Notes: generated by a model from the letters alone, not told the origin. Counted from the stretch's first letter, positions 8,387-17,676 are shown. The stretch is DNA of 64,000 nt from Methanobrevibacter sp. YE315 (GCF_001548675.1 NZ_CP010834.1:646001-710000), one strand, 5' to 3'. Numbers and translations are program-made.

Positions 8387-10279
8387 ATGAATTTAAAAGA
8401 GTTAGTCACAGGAGTGCCTGGTGAAAAACAATTTTTGCTGGGTAATGAAGCTGCCGTAAGAGGAGTTATAGAAGCAGGCGTTTCTATTGCAGCTACATAT
8501 CCGGGAACTCCTTCATCAGAAATTGGAAACGTATTATCCGTATTGGCTAAAGATGCTAATATTTATTTTGAATTTTCTACTAATGAAAAAGTCGCAATGG
8601 AGGTTGCAGCTTGTGCAGCAGCTTCAGGTCTTAGGTCATTTACATTCATGAAGCATGTTGGTATGAATGTAGCTAGCGACTCTTTCATGACAACAGCATA
8701 TACCGGCGTTAATGGCGGAATGGTTATTTTGTCAGCTGATGACCCGTCACTTTTCTCATCCCAAAATGAGCAAGACACCCGTAATTTTGCAAAATTGGCA
8801 AATGTGCCTATTTTAGAACCATCTAACTGTCAAGAAGTCAAAGACATGGTTAAATACGCATTTGACTTATCAGAACAATTCAATATACCAGTCATTGTCA
8901 GAACTACTACTCGCGTATCTCACATGAGAGGGGTTGTCGAATTTGGAGAAGTAAAGGATAACTCATCAAATGGCGATAATCACTGGAAAAGAGGTCATTT
9001 CAACAAAGACCCATCAAAATATGTTCCAGTTCCGGCATTTGCGGGAAGCATGCACGTAAGACTTTGGGATAAAATCCATAAAATTGAAGAGATTACCAAT
9101 AAAAGTGAATTGAACACAGAAATTAAACTAACAGAAAATAAAAAATACGGTGTAATCGCTTCAAGCAGCGCCTATAATTATGCTCATGACGTAATAAAAT
9201 TCAATGAATTGGATGTCAATATTTTAAAATTAGGATTTTCATATCCTTTCCCACAAAATAAGGTCGCCGAATTCCTAAGTGACATAGATGAAGTATTCAT
9301 AGTTGAGGAAGTTGATCCAATCATCGAAAGGGATACACTGGCCTGCATTGGAGCAAACGGGCTCAATGTTCAAGTCCACGGTAAACTGGATGGGACTTTC
9401 CCTCTTTATCATGAATTCAATTCCGATGTTGTTGGCGATGGACTTAACAAAATCTTGAACTTTAAAGAAGAAACTGGTATTGATTACTCTTCCAATCTGG
9501 AAAAATTAAGTGAAGATATCCCATCAAGAGCACCTGTTTTATGTGCAGGATGCCCTCACAGGGCAATGTATTACGGAATCAACATTGCAATCGAAGAATT
9601 AGGCATGAAAGCTTCCGATGTAATATTCGCTTCAGATATAGGATGTTATACATTAGGAATCAACCCACCATACAATGCTGCTGATTACCTGCTGTCTATG
9701 GGTTCAAGCGTAGGAGATGGATGCGGATTTTCCGTTTCAACAGACCAGAAGGTAGCCAGTTTCATTGGAGACTCCACATTTTTCCACAGCGGAATTTCAC
9801 CGTTAATCAATGCAGTGCACAATAAGCATAACTTTGTTCTAACAGTGCTTGACAATAGGATTACTGCCATGACCGGCGGTCAGCCAAACCCTGGAATTCC
9901 TGTTGATGGAATGGGAGACGAGGCTCCAGAGGTTTCAATCCGTAAATTGGCTCTGGCCTGCGGATGTGATTATGTGCGTGTAATCAATCCATTCAATCTG
10001 GATCAGGTCGTTAAAACTTATAAAGAGGCATTTGAAAGAAATGACACTGCAGTCATTATTTCAAAGGCACCATGTACCCTTATTAAAGGCTTAACCAAAA
10101 AGCCTCCGGTCAACTTCATTGAAGGAAATTGTAATAAGTGTGATAAATGTGTAAGCGAACTTGCTTGTCCGGCCATTTCAAAAATCGATGGAAAAATCAC
10201 CATTGACAAATCACAATGTGACGGATGTAATGTTTGTATTCAAGTTTGCAAATATGGCGCTTTAGAGGCAGGTAGGTGA
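8387..10279 (+). CDS. iorA: Indolepyruvate ferredoxin oxidoreductase subunit alpha
   Basis: With IorB it converts arylpyruvates and CoA to aryl-acetyl-CoA, reducing ferredoxin; in methanogens it also runs in reverse to make aromatic amino acids from aryl acids. The 630 residues contain the N-terminal pyrimidine-binding region (AATYPGTPSSEIG), the CAGCPHR motif, the TPP-binding GDSTFFHSG stretch, and a C-terminal ferredoxin domain with CNKCDKCVSELAC and CDGCNVCIQVC. Ribosome binding sequence GAGGAAA precedes ATG 8387. iorB follows after four bases. Confidence 0.97.
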   Translation: MNLKELVTGVPGEKQFLLGNEAAVRGVIEAGVSIAATYPGTPSSEIGNVLSVLAKDANIYFEFSTNEKVAMEVAACAAASGLRSFTFMKHVGMNVASDSFMTTAYTGVNGGMVILSADDPSLFSSQNEQDTRNFAKLANVPILEPSNCQEVKDMVKYAFDLSEQFNIPVIVRTTTRVSHMRGVVEFGEVKDNSSNGDNHWKRGHFNKDPSKYVPVPAFAGSMHVRLWDKIHKIEEITNKSELNTEIKLTENKKYGVIASSSAYNYAHDVIKFNELDVNILKLGFSYPFPQNKVAEFLSDIDEVFIVEEVDPIIERDTLACIGANGLNVQVHGKLDGTFPLYHEFNSDVVGDGLNKILNFKEETGIDYSSNLEKLSEDIPSRAPVLCAGCPHRAMYYGINIAIEELGMKASDVIFASDIGCYTLGINPPYNAADYLLSMGSSVGDGCGFSVSTDQKVASFIGDSTFFHSGISPLINAVHNKHNFVLTVLDNRITAMTGGQPNPGIPVDGMGDEAPEVSIRKLALACGCDYVRVINPFNLDQVVKTYKEAFERNDTAVIISKAPCTLIKGLTKKPPVNFIEGNCNKCDKCVSELACPAISKIDGKITIDKSQCDGCNVCIQVCKYGALEAGR

Positions 10280-10283
10280 TAAT

Positions 10284-10868
10284 ATGGATAATCGTTATTG
10301 TATTTACATATGCGGTGTTGGAGGTCAAGGAATCATTAAGACCTCAACAATAATTGGTGAAGCCGCAATGAATCAGGGACTTGATGTTGTTATGAGTGAA
10401 ATTCATGGAATGTCTCAAAGAGGAGGATCTGTTTCCACAGAACTTAAAATTGGAGGATACAATTCTTCAATCATTCCAAAACAAGGTGCAGATATGCTAC
10501 TTTCCTTTGAACCGATAGAAACAATCAGAGGTTTGGATAAGGTAAATAGTGAAACCAAAATTGTTTATAACACTCATCCGATAATACCATCCTCATCTAA
10601 TAAGGCTTATCCTAACGTGGACAGCATAACTAAAACTTTAAAAGAGAATTTTAAACATGTGCTTCCGATTGACGGTACTGAATTAGCTATGGATGCTGGA
10701 AGCGTATTGGCCTTGAATATGGTTCTTTTGGGTGCAGTTACCGCTGATGAGAAATTCCCATTGACAAAAGAATCAGTCATCGATGCAATGAAAAATAATC
10801 TAAAACCTAAATTCCACGAGATGAATTTAAAAGCTATCGAAAGTGGGTACAAATCTATTAAAGGTTAA
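10284..10868 (+). CDS. iorB: Indolepyruvate ferredoxin oxidoreductase subunit beta
   Basis: The gamma-type catalytic-domain partner of IorA, 194 residues, recognised by the GVGGQGIIKTSTIIGEAA glycine-rich start and EIHGMSQRGGSV. It binds the CoA/TPP interface of the heterodimer. Its ATG is four bases after the iorA stop with GGTGATA between, so the two genes form a tight operon. Confidence 0.96.
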   Translation: MDNRYCIYICGVGGQGIIKTSTIIGEAAMNQGLDVVMSEIHGMSQRGGSVSTELKIGGYNSSIIPKQGADMLLSFEPIETIRGLDKVNSETKIVYNTHPIIPSSSNKAYPNVDSITKTLKENFKHVLPIDGTELAMDAGSVLALNMVLLGAVTADEKFPLTKESVIDAMKNNLKPKFHEMNLKAIESGYKSIKG

Positions 10869-10879
10869 AAATTTAAATA

Positions 10880-10904
10880 CTATTTAAACTAATAATTTAA
10901 ATAG
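10880..10904 (+). promoter_or_regulatory. Inverted repeat in the promoter of the 92-residue gene
   Basis: CTATTTAAA (10880-10888) and TTTAAATAG (10896-10904) are exact inverse complements, 7 bases apart, 20 bases before ATG 10924. ATTTAAAT-type TATA boxes overlap it. A possible operator, or chance in AT-rich DNA. Confidence 0.35.
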
Positions 10905-10923
10905 ATAATAAAAGTGTGGTATT

Positions 10924-11202
10924 ATGGCTTACAAAATTGACAATGCTATTATAAAAAAAGACAGGAATGGAAAATTAACCTTGATTGATCCTGAAAATGT
11001 TTTTGGTGATGAAGATGCATTTATTGCGATTAAAAGTGATGACTTAATTACTATCCAGCTTTTAATCAATGGTATCTTGAAAAATGATTTTAAAACTTGG
11101 AAGGAATTAGGTCCTATTCCTGATACTGAACCACTTAAAAGCCTTTTTGTTCGTTTAGGCTATTCTAGAGAAGATATGGCTAATTTATTAAAAGAATTTT
11201 AG
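10924..11202 (+). CDS. Conserved-looking small protein, unknown
   Basis: A 92-residue soluble, acidic protein with no motif I recognise. It starts with MAYKIDNAII and ends with GYSREDMANLLKEF. GTGGT lies just before the ATG and a promoter is present upstream, so it is probably a real gene. It lies directly downstream of iorAB but has its own promoter, so no functional link can be claimed. T-runs follow the stop. Confidence 0.6.
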   Translation: MAYKIDNAIIKKDRNGKLTLIDPENVFGDEDAFIAIKSDDLITIQLLINGILKNDFKTWKELGPIPDTEPLKSLFVRLGYSREDMANLLKEF

Positions 11203-11446
11203 CTATTTTTCTTTACTTTTTTATAATGCTTTTTGAAAATATTCTTTGACACTCTTTTTTTAGATAATTTTATAATTTAATTGATATTCTTATAGAAAAT
11301 TGTTTTTATTTTGTTCTATTGCTCCGGTTTTGTAATATTTACTCCGTAAAACCATTTTATTTAAATTAATACTCTTTGATTCCAATATAAATCTTTTTAA
11401 ATTACCGTGTCATAATTATATTTATCCACTGGGGAGGTATATTAAT

Positions 11447-12353
11447 ATGGCTGAGTTTCAAGAGGGCATGTTATTTAAAAACGTTTTAGATGAGGATGCA
11501 GGTATTCTTTTAGAGATTATGGGCAAAAAATCTGAAAGAACAAAAGTGTGGACTAAAGAGTTAAGGCATATTGACCCAACAAATTTTAAACCAGACCTAA
11601 TTTTGGAGTTGGATAATGAAAATTTAATCATTGAATTTCAGAGTACTAATGTAAATGAAGAATTTTCAAAAAGAGCCCATTCTTATGTTGCAATAACTGA
11701 CCAAAATAAAAAGAACAATAAAGAAGTAAATTTATCTGTTTTAAGCACTGCTGAAGATTCTAAGATTATTGAGTATAAATACAACAAATTAAATGTATTT
11801 AAATATGAAATAGAGGGGTTAAATAATTTATATAGTGAAGAAATTATAAATAATGTTAAAACTAAACTTAAAAATAAAGAAAAGCTTCATGGTAGATATG
11901 TTATATTGTTGTCTTTAGTTCCATTAAGTAAAAAAGGTAAAAACATTGTTGAATACATTTACAGGGTTAATAAGAATTCTATTCAAATTAAAAGATTTGA
12001 CAGCATCTCAAAAAGATCTATCATATGGGATAATGTGGTTAACAACTGACAAATTCGTTGAGGATACGTTGGAAAGAAATATAATTTGTGATATGTTAGG
12101 TGGTAGAATGAGTTTGATTCATGAATACGGGGAAAATAAATATAATCAGGGCAAAGATGACGGTATTGAGCAAGGAATAGAGCAAGGAATAGAGCAAGGA
12201 ATAGAGCAAGGTATAGAACAAGGCATTGGACAGGGTATTGAAAGAATTATCGTTAATCTCTTAAAATCAGGTGATAATGCTGAAGATATTGCTAATAAAA
12301 CGGAAATTCCTTTAGAAAAAGTAATTGAAATAAAAATTAAAAATAAGTTGTAG
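11447..12353 (+). pseudogene. Frameshifted PD-(D/E)XK nuclease-family (Rpn/transposase-31-like) gene
   Basis: The first frame (11447-12049) encodes an N-terminal nuclease-like domain with PDLILEL and LIIEFQS (the D...E-x-Q pattern of this superfamily). It stops early, while a second frame continues to 12353 with WLTTDKFVEDTLERNI, CDMLGG, EYGENKYNQG and a GIEQ repeat tail, the normal C-terminus of these proteins. Removing one A from the A5 run at 12010-12014 joins the frames as DSISKDLSYGIMWLTTD. The start follows GGGGAGGT. Whether the shift is a true mutation or an assembly error cannot be told here. Confidence 0.75.
12162..12245 (+). repeat. Seven 12-bp tandem repeats encoding GIEQ
   Basis: Consecutive 12-base units encode five GIEQ followed by the variants GIGQ and GIER. 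Three units (12174-12209) are identical. The unit is a multiple of three, so copy-number change would alter protein length without shifting frame. Such glycine/glutamine-rich helical tails are common at the end of this nuclease family. Confidence 0.85.
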
Positions 12354-12374
12354 AAAAGAAATTAATCTTTTCTA
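12351..12374. terminator. Bidirectional hairpin terminator
   Basis: TAGAAAAGA (12351-12359) pairs perfectly with TCTTTTCTA (12366-12374). Its two ends are the stop codons of the nuclease-like gene (plus) and the ACT-domain gene (minus). Confidence 0.65.
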
Positions 12375-12803
12375 TAGTTCTTTTATGTCTTTATCATCTA
12401 AAATTTTAACATCACTATCTTTGAGAGCTTCGATAGCTTTTTCCATATCTTCCAATCTCATGACAACAATGGCTTCATCAGTTTTATTACTTACAAATGC
12501 ATATAAGTATTCTAAATTAATGCCTTTTTCATCAAAGACTTCTAATGTTGAATTTAATCCATTAGGTTTGTCTGGGATTGCTAAAATAATGACATCATTT
12601 TCTTTAACAATAAAACCATCTTTTTCAAGTGCTTCTATTGCCTTTTCATTATCGGAAACAATCAATCTTAAAATTCCGTATTTTGTAGTGTCAGCTATTG
12701 AAAGAGCACGAATATTAATATTTTCTTGTGCTAATGTATTTATGGCTTTTTTAAGCCTTCCTTCTTTGTTTTCTATGAAAATTGATATTTGTTTAACTGC
12801 CAT
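12372..12803 (-). CDS. Tandem ACT-domain protein
   Basis: The 143 residues form two ACT domains (about 1-68 and 70-143): ISIFIENKEGRLKKAINTL opens the first and ILAIPDKPNGLNSTLEVF the second. ACT pairs bind small ligands, usually amino acids. It follows paaK by nine bases with a strong GGGTGATAAG site, so it is probably an amino-acid sensor or regulator linked to aryl-CoA ligase; ACT-domain proteins are often paired with paaK in archaea. The bound ligand is not evident. Confidence 0.85.
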   Translation of the reverse strand: MAVKQISIFIENKEGRLKKAINTLAQENINIRALSIADTTKYGILRLIVSDNEKAIEALEKDGFIVKENDVIILAIPDKPNGLNSTLEVFDEKGINLEYLYAFVSNKTDEAIVVMRLEDMEKAIEALKDSDVKILDDKDIKEL

Positions 12804-12812
12804 CTTATCACC

Positions 12813-14114
12813 CTATTCAAAATTCCTCTCATCAATTACACGAACGGCTTTTCCTTCACTTCTTGGAAGTGATTCTGGTTCACAGATTGTCACATCTACT
12901 CTAAGGCCTGTTTCTGATCTTATTGATGCTTGGATTTGTTTTTCTACTTTTTCCATTTCCTTCATTTCATCGAAGAATAATTCTTTAGACGCTTCAACTT
13001 TAACTTCAACTTCATCCAAAATGTCTGGTCTGGTAACGTGAATCATGTAATTAGGACTAATTCCCTTAATTTTAAGCAATGCTTTTTCAATTTGGGATGG
13101 GAACACCATAACACCTTTGATTTTTAGCATATCGTCGCTTCTACCGGTGATTCTGGTCATTCTAACGGTTGTTCTTCCACATTCACATTTTTCACCAATA
13201 AGTGAAGTCAAATCTTTTGTTCTAAATCTTATAATAGGCATTCCAGTTTTGGTTAGGGAAGTTAAAACGAGTTCTCCTTTTTCACCGTAATCTAAGGTTT
13301 CGCCGTTTTCCGGATTGATAATTTCTGGATAGAACTGGTCATCTTGGATGTGCATTCCATTTTGGTATTCGCATTCTTGAGCTACTCCCGGCCCCATAAC
13401 TTCGGTTAAACCATAAATGTTATAGGTTTTAATTCCTAAAGATGCTTCAATTCTTTTTCTCATCTCATCGGTCCACATTTCTGCTCCGTGGATTCCTGCT
13501 TTTAGGTTAATGTCTTCAAGGGAAATTCCGGCTTTTTCTCTTGATTCTCCTAAATACATTGCATAAGAAGGAGTGCAGGTTAAAATATCACTTTGGAAGT
13601 CGATCATTGTATCGAGTTGTCTTTGTGTGTTTCCTGCTGATATAGGGATTGTGATAGCGCCCATCTTATTTCCACCATGGTGGATTCCAAAACCTCCAGT
13701 GAATAAACCATATCCGTAAGCATTTTGGATAATGTATTCTTTTTCGGCACCGGCCATTTTAAGTCCGCGTGCAATGCATTCTCCCCATATATCCAAATCA
13801 TTTTGTGTGTATGCGGTCACTGTTGGTTTCCCTGTTGTTCCTGATGAAGCGTGCACTTCGACAATTTCTTCACGGGGAACCGCAAGTAATCCTAATGGGT
13901 AAGCTTCTCTTAAATCGCTTTTTGTTGTAAACGGTATTTTTTCAATATCCTTTAAAGTTTTGATATCCTCTGGTTTTATTCCAGCTTCATCAAATCTTTT
14001 TTTGTAAAATTCGACATTTTCGTATGCTAGTTTTACTGTTTCTTGTAGTCTTTTTAGTTGCAGTTCTTCTTTTTCTTCTTTTCCCATACATTCTGCCTTT
14101 TCATTCCAAAACAT
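12813..14114 (-). CDS. paaK: Phenylacetate-CoA ligase family enzyme
   Basis: It activates phenylacetate or related aryl acids to CoA thioesters with ATP. The ANL-superfamily P-loop region is [16 protein letters not shown]; later motifs are [38 protein letters not shown] and [20 protein letters not shown] take ATG 14114 (MFWNEKAE) as start, with AGGGAT just upstream; an in-frame TTG 18 bases earlier is less likely. With IorAB 2 kb away this gives a route from aryl acids to aryl-CoA to arylpyruvates, a known way methanogens recycle aromatic amino-acid carbon. The exact acid is unproven. Confidence 0.92.
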   Translation of the reverse strand: MFWNEKAECMGKEEKEELQLKRLQETVKLAYENVEFYKKRFDEAGIKPEDIKTLKDIEKIPFTTKSDLREAYPLGLLAVPREEIVEVHASSGTTGKPTVTAYTQNDLDIWGECIARGLKMAGAEKEYIIQNAYGYGLFTGGFGIHHGGNKMGAITIPISAGNTQRQLDTMIDFQSDILTCTPSYAMYLGESREKAGISLEDINLKAGIHGAEMWTDEMRKRIEASLGIKTYNIYGLTEVMGPGVAQECEYQNGMHIQDDQFYPEIINPENGETLDYGEKGELVLTSLTKTGMPIIRFRTKDLTSLIGEKCECGRTTVRMTRITGRSDDMLKIKGVMVFPSQIEKALLKIKGISPNYMIHVTRPDILDEVEVKVEASKELFFDEMKEMEKVEKQIQASIRSETGLRVDVTICEPESLPRSEGKAVRVIDERNFE

Positions 14115-14223
14115 AGTATCCCTATTTAACAAATTTATTGCAATGTTTAATTATTTCATTTTATGTTTATAAAACTTTATTATTTTTTCATGTTAATTTT
14201 TTAATTATATAATATTATTTGAG

Positions 14224-14293
14224 ATAAAGATTAAACTAAATATAATGTACTAAAAAGTACATCAATGTATCTTTATGTGAAAATATTTATATA
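14224..14293 (+). promoter_or_regulatory. Nested palindrome and TATA box before the symporter gene
   Basis: An outer pair ATAAAGAT (14224-14231)/ATCTTTAT (14269-14276) encloses a perfect inner pair ATGTACT (14245-14251)/AGTACAT (14256-14262) with an AAAA centre. A TATA box follows at about 14284-14293. A site directly upstream of BRE/TATA fits an activator or a repressor competing with TFB. Confidence 0.5.
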
Positions 14294-14356
14294 TTCATAA
14301 TCTATAATATTATAATAGTAATATTAATAATTTTTAATATTTAGAGGTAATTATTT

Positions 14357-15967
14357 ATGAACGTAATGATTTTGGCAATTGTATTTATAATTTACATATT
14401 CGCGCTTGTTTTTGTAGGTTATTATGCATACAAAAAAACTAATTCCTCTGAAGACTTTATGATTGCTGGTAAAGATACGCACCCATTCATTATGGCAATG
14501 AGTTATGGAGCAACCTTTATTTCGACAGCAGCTATTGTTGGTTTTGGTGGAGTTGCAAGTGAATATGGTATGAGTGTTTTATGGCTAGCATTCTTAAATA
14601 TTATTATTGGTGTATTCATAGCCTTTGTATTTTTAGGAAAAAGAACTCGTAGAATGGGGCATGCTTTGGATTCTTTAACTTTTCCTGAGTTTTTAGGTAA
14701 ACGTTTCGACTCAAAATTCATTCATTATTTCTCAGGATTAATAATCTTCTGTGCAATGCCTCTTTATGCAGCTGTAGTATTAATCGGGGCTGCAAGATTT
14801 TTAGAATCATCATTATTAATTGATTTCAGTATTGCTTTACTTATTTTATCAATTATTATTACATTTTATGTGTTGTTCGGTGGAATTCGTGGTGTAATGT
14901 ATACAGACGCACTGCAGGGAACAATCATGGTTGTTGCTATGATTTTCTTACTTGTATTTGTATACTGGTTGCTCGGAGGAGTACACACTGCAAACACTGC
15001 ATTAACAAACATGGTTAATCTCTATCCTGCCGATGCTTTGGCTACAGGAGGTACGGGCTGGACGGCCTTCCCAGAGTTTGGAACACCATTCTGGTGGTCA
15101 CTTGTTTCATCAACTCTTATCGGTGTAGGTATTGGGGTGCTTGCTCAACCTTCATTAATCGTAAGATTCATGACAGTTAAATCAGATAAGGAATTGAACA
15201 GGTCTGTTTTGATTGGAGGTATCTTCATTGCAATCATGCCAACAACCGCATACATCGTAGGATCCCTTTCAAACGTATATTTCTATGATAAGCTAGGCAA
15301 AATTGCTGTGGATGTAGTTGGAGGAAACATTGATAAGGTTATTCCGACATTCATTACAATGGCCTTGCCTGAATGGTTCGTATACATTTTCCTGTTATCA
15401 TTGATTGCAGCTGCAATGTCAACAATCTCTTCACAATTGCACACTCAGGGAACCGCATTCGGTGTAGATATTTACGGTACAATAAGAGATAAATCCAAAC
15501 AGAAATTAGATCAGATAAGCATTTCAAGAGTAGGTATTTTAATAGCTATCCTCCTTGCTTTAATTATGGCATATTCACTTCCAGGAAGTGTGGTTGCACT
15601 TGGAACAAGCTTGTTCTTTGAAATTTGTGCAGCAGCATTCTTGCCAGTATTTTTGGGAGCACTTTACTGGAAAGGAATTACAAGACTTGGAGCTATTGCA
15701 GGAATCGCATCAGGAACCCTTGTTAGTTTGTTTTGGATGGTATTCGTATTTAAAAAGACTGCTGTCGGACTTGGAATCTGTAAATTTATCTGTGGTGTTG
15801 AAACATTGATACCTGCTGCACCATGGCCATTCATTGATGTTATGTTAATAGCAGTTCCTGTTTCCGCAATATTTACAATTGTTGTAAGCCTGCTCACTAA
15901 ACCTCCGGCTCAAGAGGTAATTGATAAAGCGTTTGAACAAATTGACACAGAAGGAAGTGATGCATGA
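14357..15967 (+). CDS. Sodium:solute symporter family transporter
   Basis: A 536-residue membrane protein of the SSS family with about 13 helices. Marks include SSEDFMIAGKDTHPFIMAMS near the N-terminus, the FGGIRGVMYTDALQG loop, and LLSLIAAAMSTISSQLHTQG, equivalent to the sodium-binding helix 8. Substrate is probably a small organic acid or amino acid. GAGGTAAT precedes the ATG. A 38-residue accessory gene overlaps its stop codon, which is typical of a subset of these transporters. Confidence 0.9.
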   Translation: MNVMILAIVFIIYIFALVFVGYYAYKKTNSSEDFMIAGKDTHPFIMAMSYGATFISTAAIVGFGGVASEYGMSVLWLAFLNIIIGVFIAFVFLGKRTRRMGHALDSLTFPEFLGKRFDSKFIHYFSGLIIFCAMPLYAAVVLIGAARFLESSLLIDFSIALLILSIIITFYVLFGGIRGVMYTDALQGTIMVVAMIFLLVFVYWLLGGVHTANTALTNMVNLYPADALATGGTGWTAFPEFGTPFWWSLVSSTLIGVGIGVLAQPSLIVRFMTVKSDKELNRSVLIGGIFIAIMPTTAYIVGSLSNVYFYDKLGKIAVDVVGGNIDKVIPTFITMALPEWFVYIFLLSLIAAAMSTISSQLHTQGTAFGVDIYGTIRDKSKQKLDQISISRVGILIAILLALIMAYSLPGSVVALGTSLFFEICAAAFLPVFLGALYWKGITRLGAIAGIASGTLVSLFWMVFVFKKTAVGLGICKFICGVETLIPAAPWPFIDVMLIAVPVSAIFTIVVSLLTKPPAQEVIDKAFEQIDTEGSDA

Positions 15968-16080
15968 TGATGATTTTAGGAATTGAAGATCCTTGGATTT
16001 GGGGAGTTTATCTTGGAATTATCTTGTCTACACTTTTATGTGTTGTTTATGGTATTATAAACTGGAATAAAGGAGATTAG
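15964..16080 (+). CDS. Symporter small accessory protein
   Basis: A 38-residue open frame starts at ATG 15964, overlapping the symporter stop (ATGA), and ends at TAG 16078-16080. It reads MMMILGIEDPWIWGVYLG and ends in YGIINWNKGD, with one membrane helix between. This ILGIEDPWIW...STLLC..YGI.NWNKG pattern is, from memory, a known family of tiny proteins encoded next to sodium:solute symporters in bacteria and archaea. It is presumably a subunit or assembly partner of the transporter. It is easy to miss because of its size. Confidence 0.85.
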   Translation: MMMILGIEDPWIWGVYLGIILSTLLCVVYGIINWNKGD

Positions 16081-16145
16081 ACTCTCTTTTATTTTATTTA
16101 TTTTTTTAAAAAATTTTTTATAATCTATTTTTCAAATTTATTTTC

Positions 16146-16865
16146 ATGAATAAACTATTTGACAATTTTGGAAGAATTCAAAAAAATGACCCTGAATTTC
16201 ATGAAATCTTTAAGAATTTTGCATACGATGAAGTGTTTGAATACTCTACTTTAAGTGAAAAGGAATCTATTTTAGTTATATTGGCTTCATTAATCGCATG
16301 CCAATCACCAAAAGCATTTAAAAAGACTTTATTGTCTGCATTGGATTGCGATATAACTCCGCAAGAGGTTAAAGAGCTATTGTACCAGTCAGTTCCTTAT
16401 GTGGGTTTTGGCCGTGCACATAACTTTTTCGGGGTTGTGATTAAAGTTTTTGAGAAAAAAGGAATCGATATGCCTTTGCCTCCAGGATCTAACACCTCTG
16501 TTGAAAACCGCCATAAAAAAGGCCGTGAACTTCAAGAAAAGTATTTTGGAGCTGAAATGATTCAAATGATAAATGAGAATACGCCTGATGGCCAGAAGCA
16601 TTTCAACAGATTTTTGGAAGGATTCTGTTTCGGTGATTTCTACACAAGAGATGGTTTGGATGACAAGCAAAGGGAATTGATAACATTTGCATTCCTTGCA
16701 TCTTTAGGAGGATGTGAAAATCAGTTGAGAGGTCATGCTCAAGGTAATCTAAATGTTGGCAATGATAAAGAAAAATTAGTATCTGCAATAACAGTCATAA
16801 TGCCGTATATTGGTTTTCCAAGGACATTGAACGCATTGGCGATTGTCAATGAAATATGTGGATAA
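16146..16865 (+). CDS. Carboxymuconolactone decarboxylase (CMD) family protein
   Basis: A 239-residue protein made of two CMD/AhpD-like all-helical domains (about 25-110 and 140-239). Helical segments such as ILVILASLIACQSP and LITFAFLASLGGCENQLRGHA are characteristic. Members are peroxidase-like antioxidant or ring-opening enzymes; the single cysteines seen do not form a CxxC pair, so the reaction is uncertain. A TATA box about 27 bases upstream of the ATG suggests a leaderless mRNA. Confidence 0.8.
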   Translation: MNKLFDNFGRIQKNDPEFHEIFKNFAYDEVFEYSTLSEKESILVILASLIACQSPKAFKKTLLSALDCDITPQEVKELLYQSVPYVGFGRAHNFFGVVIKVFEKKGIDMPLPPGSNTSVENRHKKGRELQEKYFGAEMIQMINENTPDGQKHFNRFLEGFCFGDFYTRDGLDDKQRELITFAFLASLGGCENQLRGHAQGNLNVGNDKEKLVSAITVIMPYIGFPRTLNALAIVNEICG

Positions 16866-16884
16866 GGGAAATTTAATTCCCTTA
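16863..16884. terminator. Bidirectional hairpin terminator
   Basis: TAAGGGAA (16863-16870) pairs with TTCCCTTA (16877-16884). The outer ends are the stop codons of the CMD gene (plus) and of the flavin-binding protein gene (minus). Confidence 0.6.
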
Positions 16885-17289
16885 ATATTTAAATTCGTAG
16901 GATTCTTCAATAGCAAACATATTTCTAAATTCTGCTGTAGCGTCATTGAGGTAGAATACGCCCATTTTCCAATTGTTTGCTTTGTATGCTTCAGCTATTT
17001 CCGGCATTAATTCAAATGCTTTTTCAACAACTTCATCATTTCCAGATAAGTCAACGGTTCCATAATATCTTAAAAAGTGTTCTCCATCCCACGCTGCTAT
17101 TTCAACACTCGGATTTGCTTGCATTTGTTTGTATACATCCTTATGGTCCCCGACTCCAAAGTATATTTTGTCTTCAAATAATAAATGGAAACCAAGTGGT
17201 CTGACTTTTGGTTTGTCTCCGTCTACTGTTGCAAGGTAAAACACTTGTGCTTTTGTTAATAATTCATCTACTTTTTGAATGTTTGACAT
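16882..17289 (-). CDS. Pyridoxamine 5-phosphate oxidase-like flavin-binding protein
   Basis: A 135-residue split-barrel protein beginning with a helix and then FYLATVDGDKPKVRPLGF, the usual FMN-binding start of small PNPOx-like proteins. Such proteins bind FMN or F420 and reduce small substrates or quench oxidants; the substrate here is unknown. AGAGGTGTC stands before the ATG. Monocistronic, facing the CMD gene. Confidence 0.85.
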   Translation of the reverse strand: MSNIQKVDELLTKAQVFYLATVDGDKPKVRPLGFHLLFEDKIYFGVGDHKDVYKQMQANPSVEIAAWDGEHFLRYYGTVDLSGNDEVVEKAFELMPEIAEAYKANNWKMGVFYLNDATAEFRNMFAIEESYEFKY

Positions 17290-17499
17290 TTTGACACCTC
17301 TAGTTCTATATATTGTTTAATTAGTATTTAAAAGTTCCATGTTAATATTATTTCTATTCGATTTCTTAATTAAATTATAAGGGTTTTACTTTCGCCATTT
17401 GTGTAAAAAAACTTATTTTTTCCGCTTTTGACTATTTTAAATTAATGCTTTTTTTTCGAAATTGTATCAATGTGAAGATATATGTTCAGTTCGTTATGA

Positions 17500-17539
17500 A
17501 AATATTTATATATCATAGTAATTAGATTTATAATTACTA
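17500..17539 (+). promoter_or_regulatory. Likely modA promoter with operator-like inverted repeat
   Basis: A TATA-like AATATTTATATAT lies at about 17500-17512. Right after it is a perfect inverted repeat, TAGTAATTA (17516-17524) and TAATTACTA (17531-17539), where transcription would start. This fits repression by an oxyanion-sensing regulator. If correct, the modA leader is about 230 nucleotides. The rest of the 475-base gap (17290-17764) holds no gene I can see. Confidence 0.5.
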
Positions 17540-17645
17540 ATCATGATAATTAAATAATAATTTAAGATTGGGTAATGAAGAGGGTAATAATATTATTAAT
17601 TTAGTGTTATTTTGAATAGTATTTTTAATTACTGTGATATTATTC

Positions 17646-17676
17646 GTCTGCAGTTTCATGTTATGTAATGCAGATG
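17646..17676 (+). other. Stem-loop in the modA leader
   Basis: CGTCTGCA (17646-17653) pairs with TGCAGATG (17669-17676) with one G-U pair, enclosing 15 bases. It lies about 90 bases before the modA ATG inside the predicted leader. It could be a regulatory RNA element; I do not recognise a known riboswitch. Confidence 0.4.

Noticed and set aside
11326..11353. Inverted repeat GGTTTT/AAAACC in the gap before the nuclease-like gene
   Set aside because: Only six base pairs with a 16-base loop, not linked to a TATA box or T-run. Chance level in AT-rich sequence.
12162..12245. Tandem repeat considered as a CRISPR-like array or origin iterons
   Set aside because: The 12-bp units are contiguous, have no spacers and encode GIEQ in frame at the end of a nuclease-family protein. 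A coding repeat explains them fully.
12385..13041. Long open frame opposite the ACT and paaK genes
   Set aside because: It is antisense to two well-supported genes, has serine-rich shadow composition and no ribosome binding site. The same reasoning removed the other long antisense frames, for example 7466-7855 and 45632-45958.
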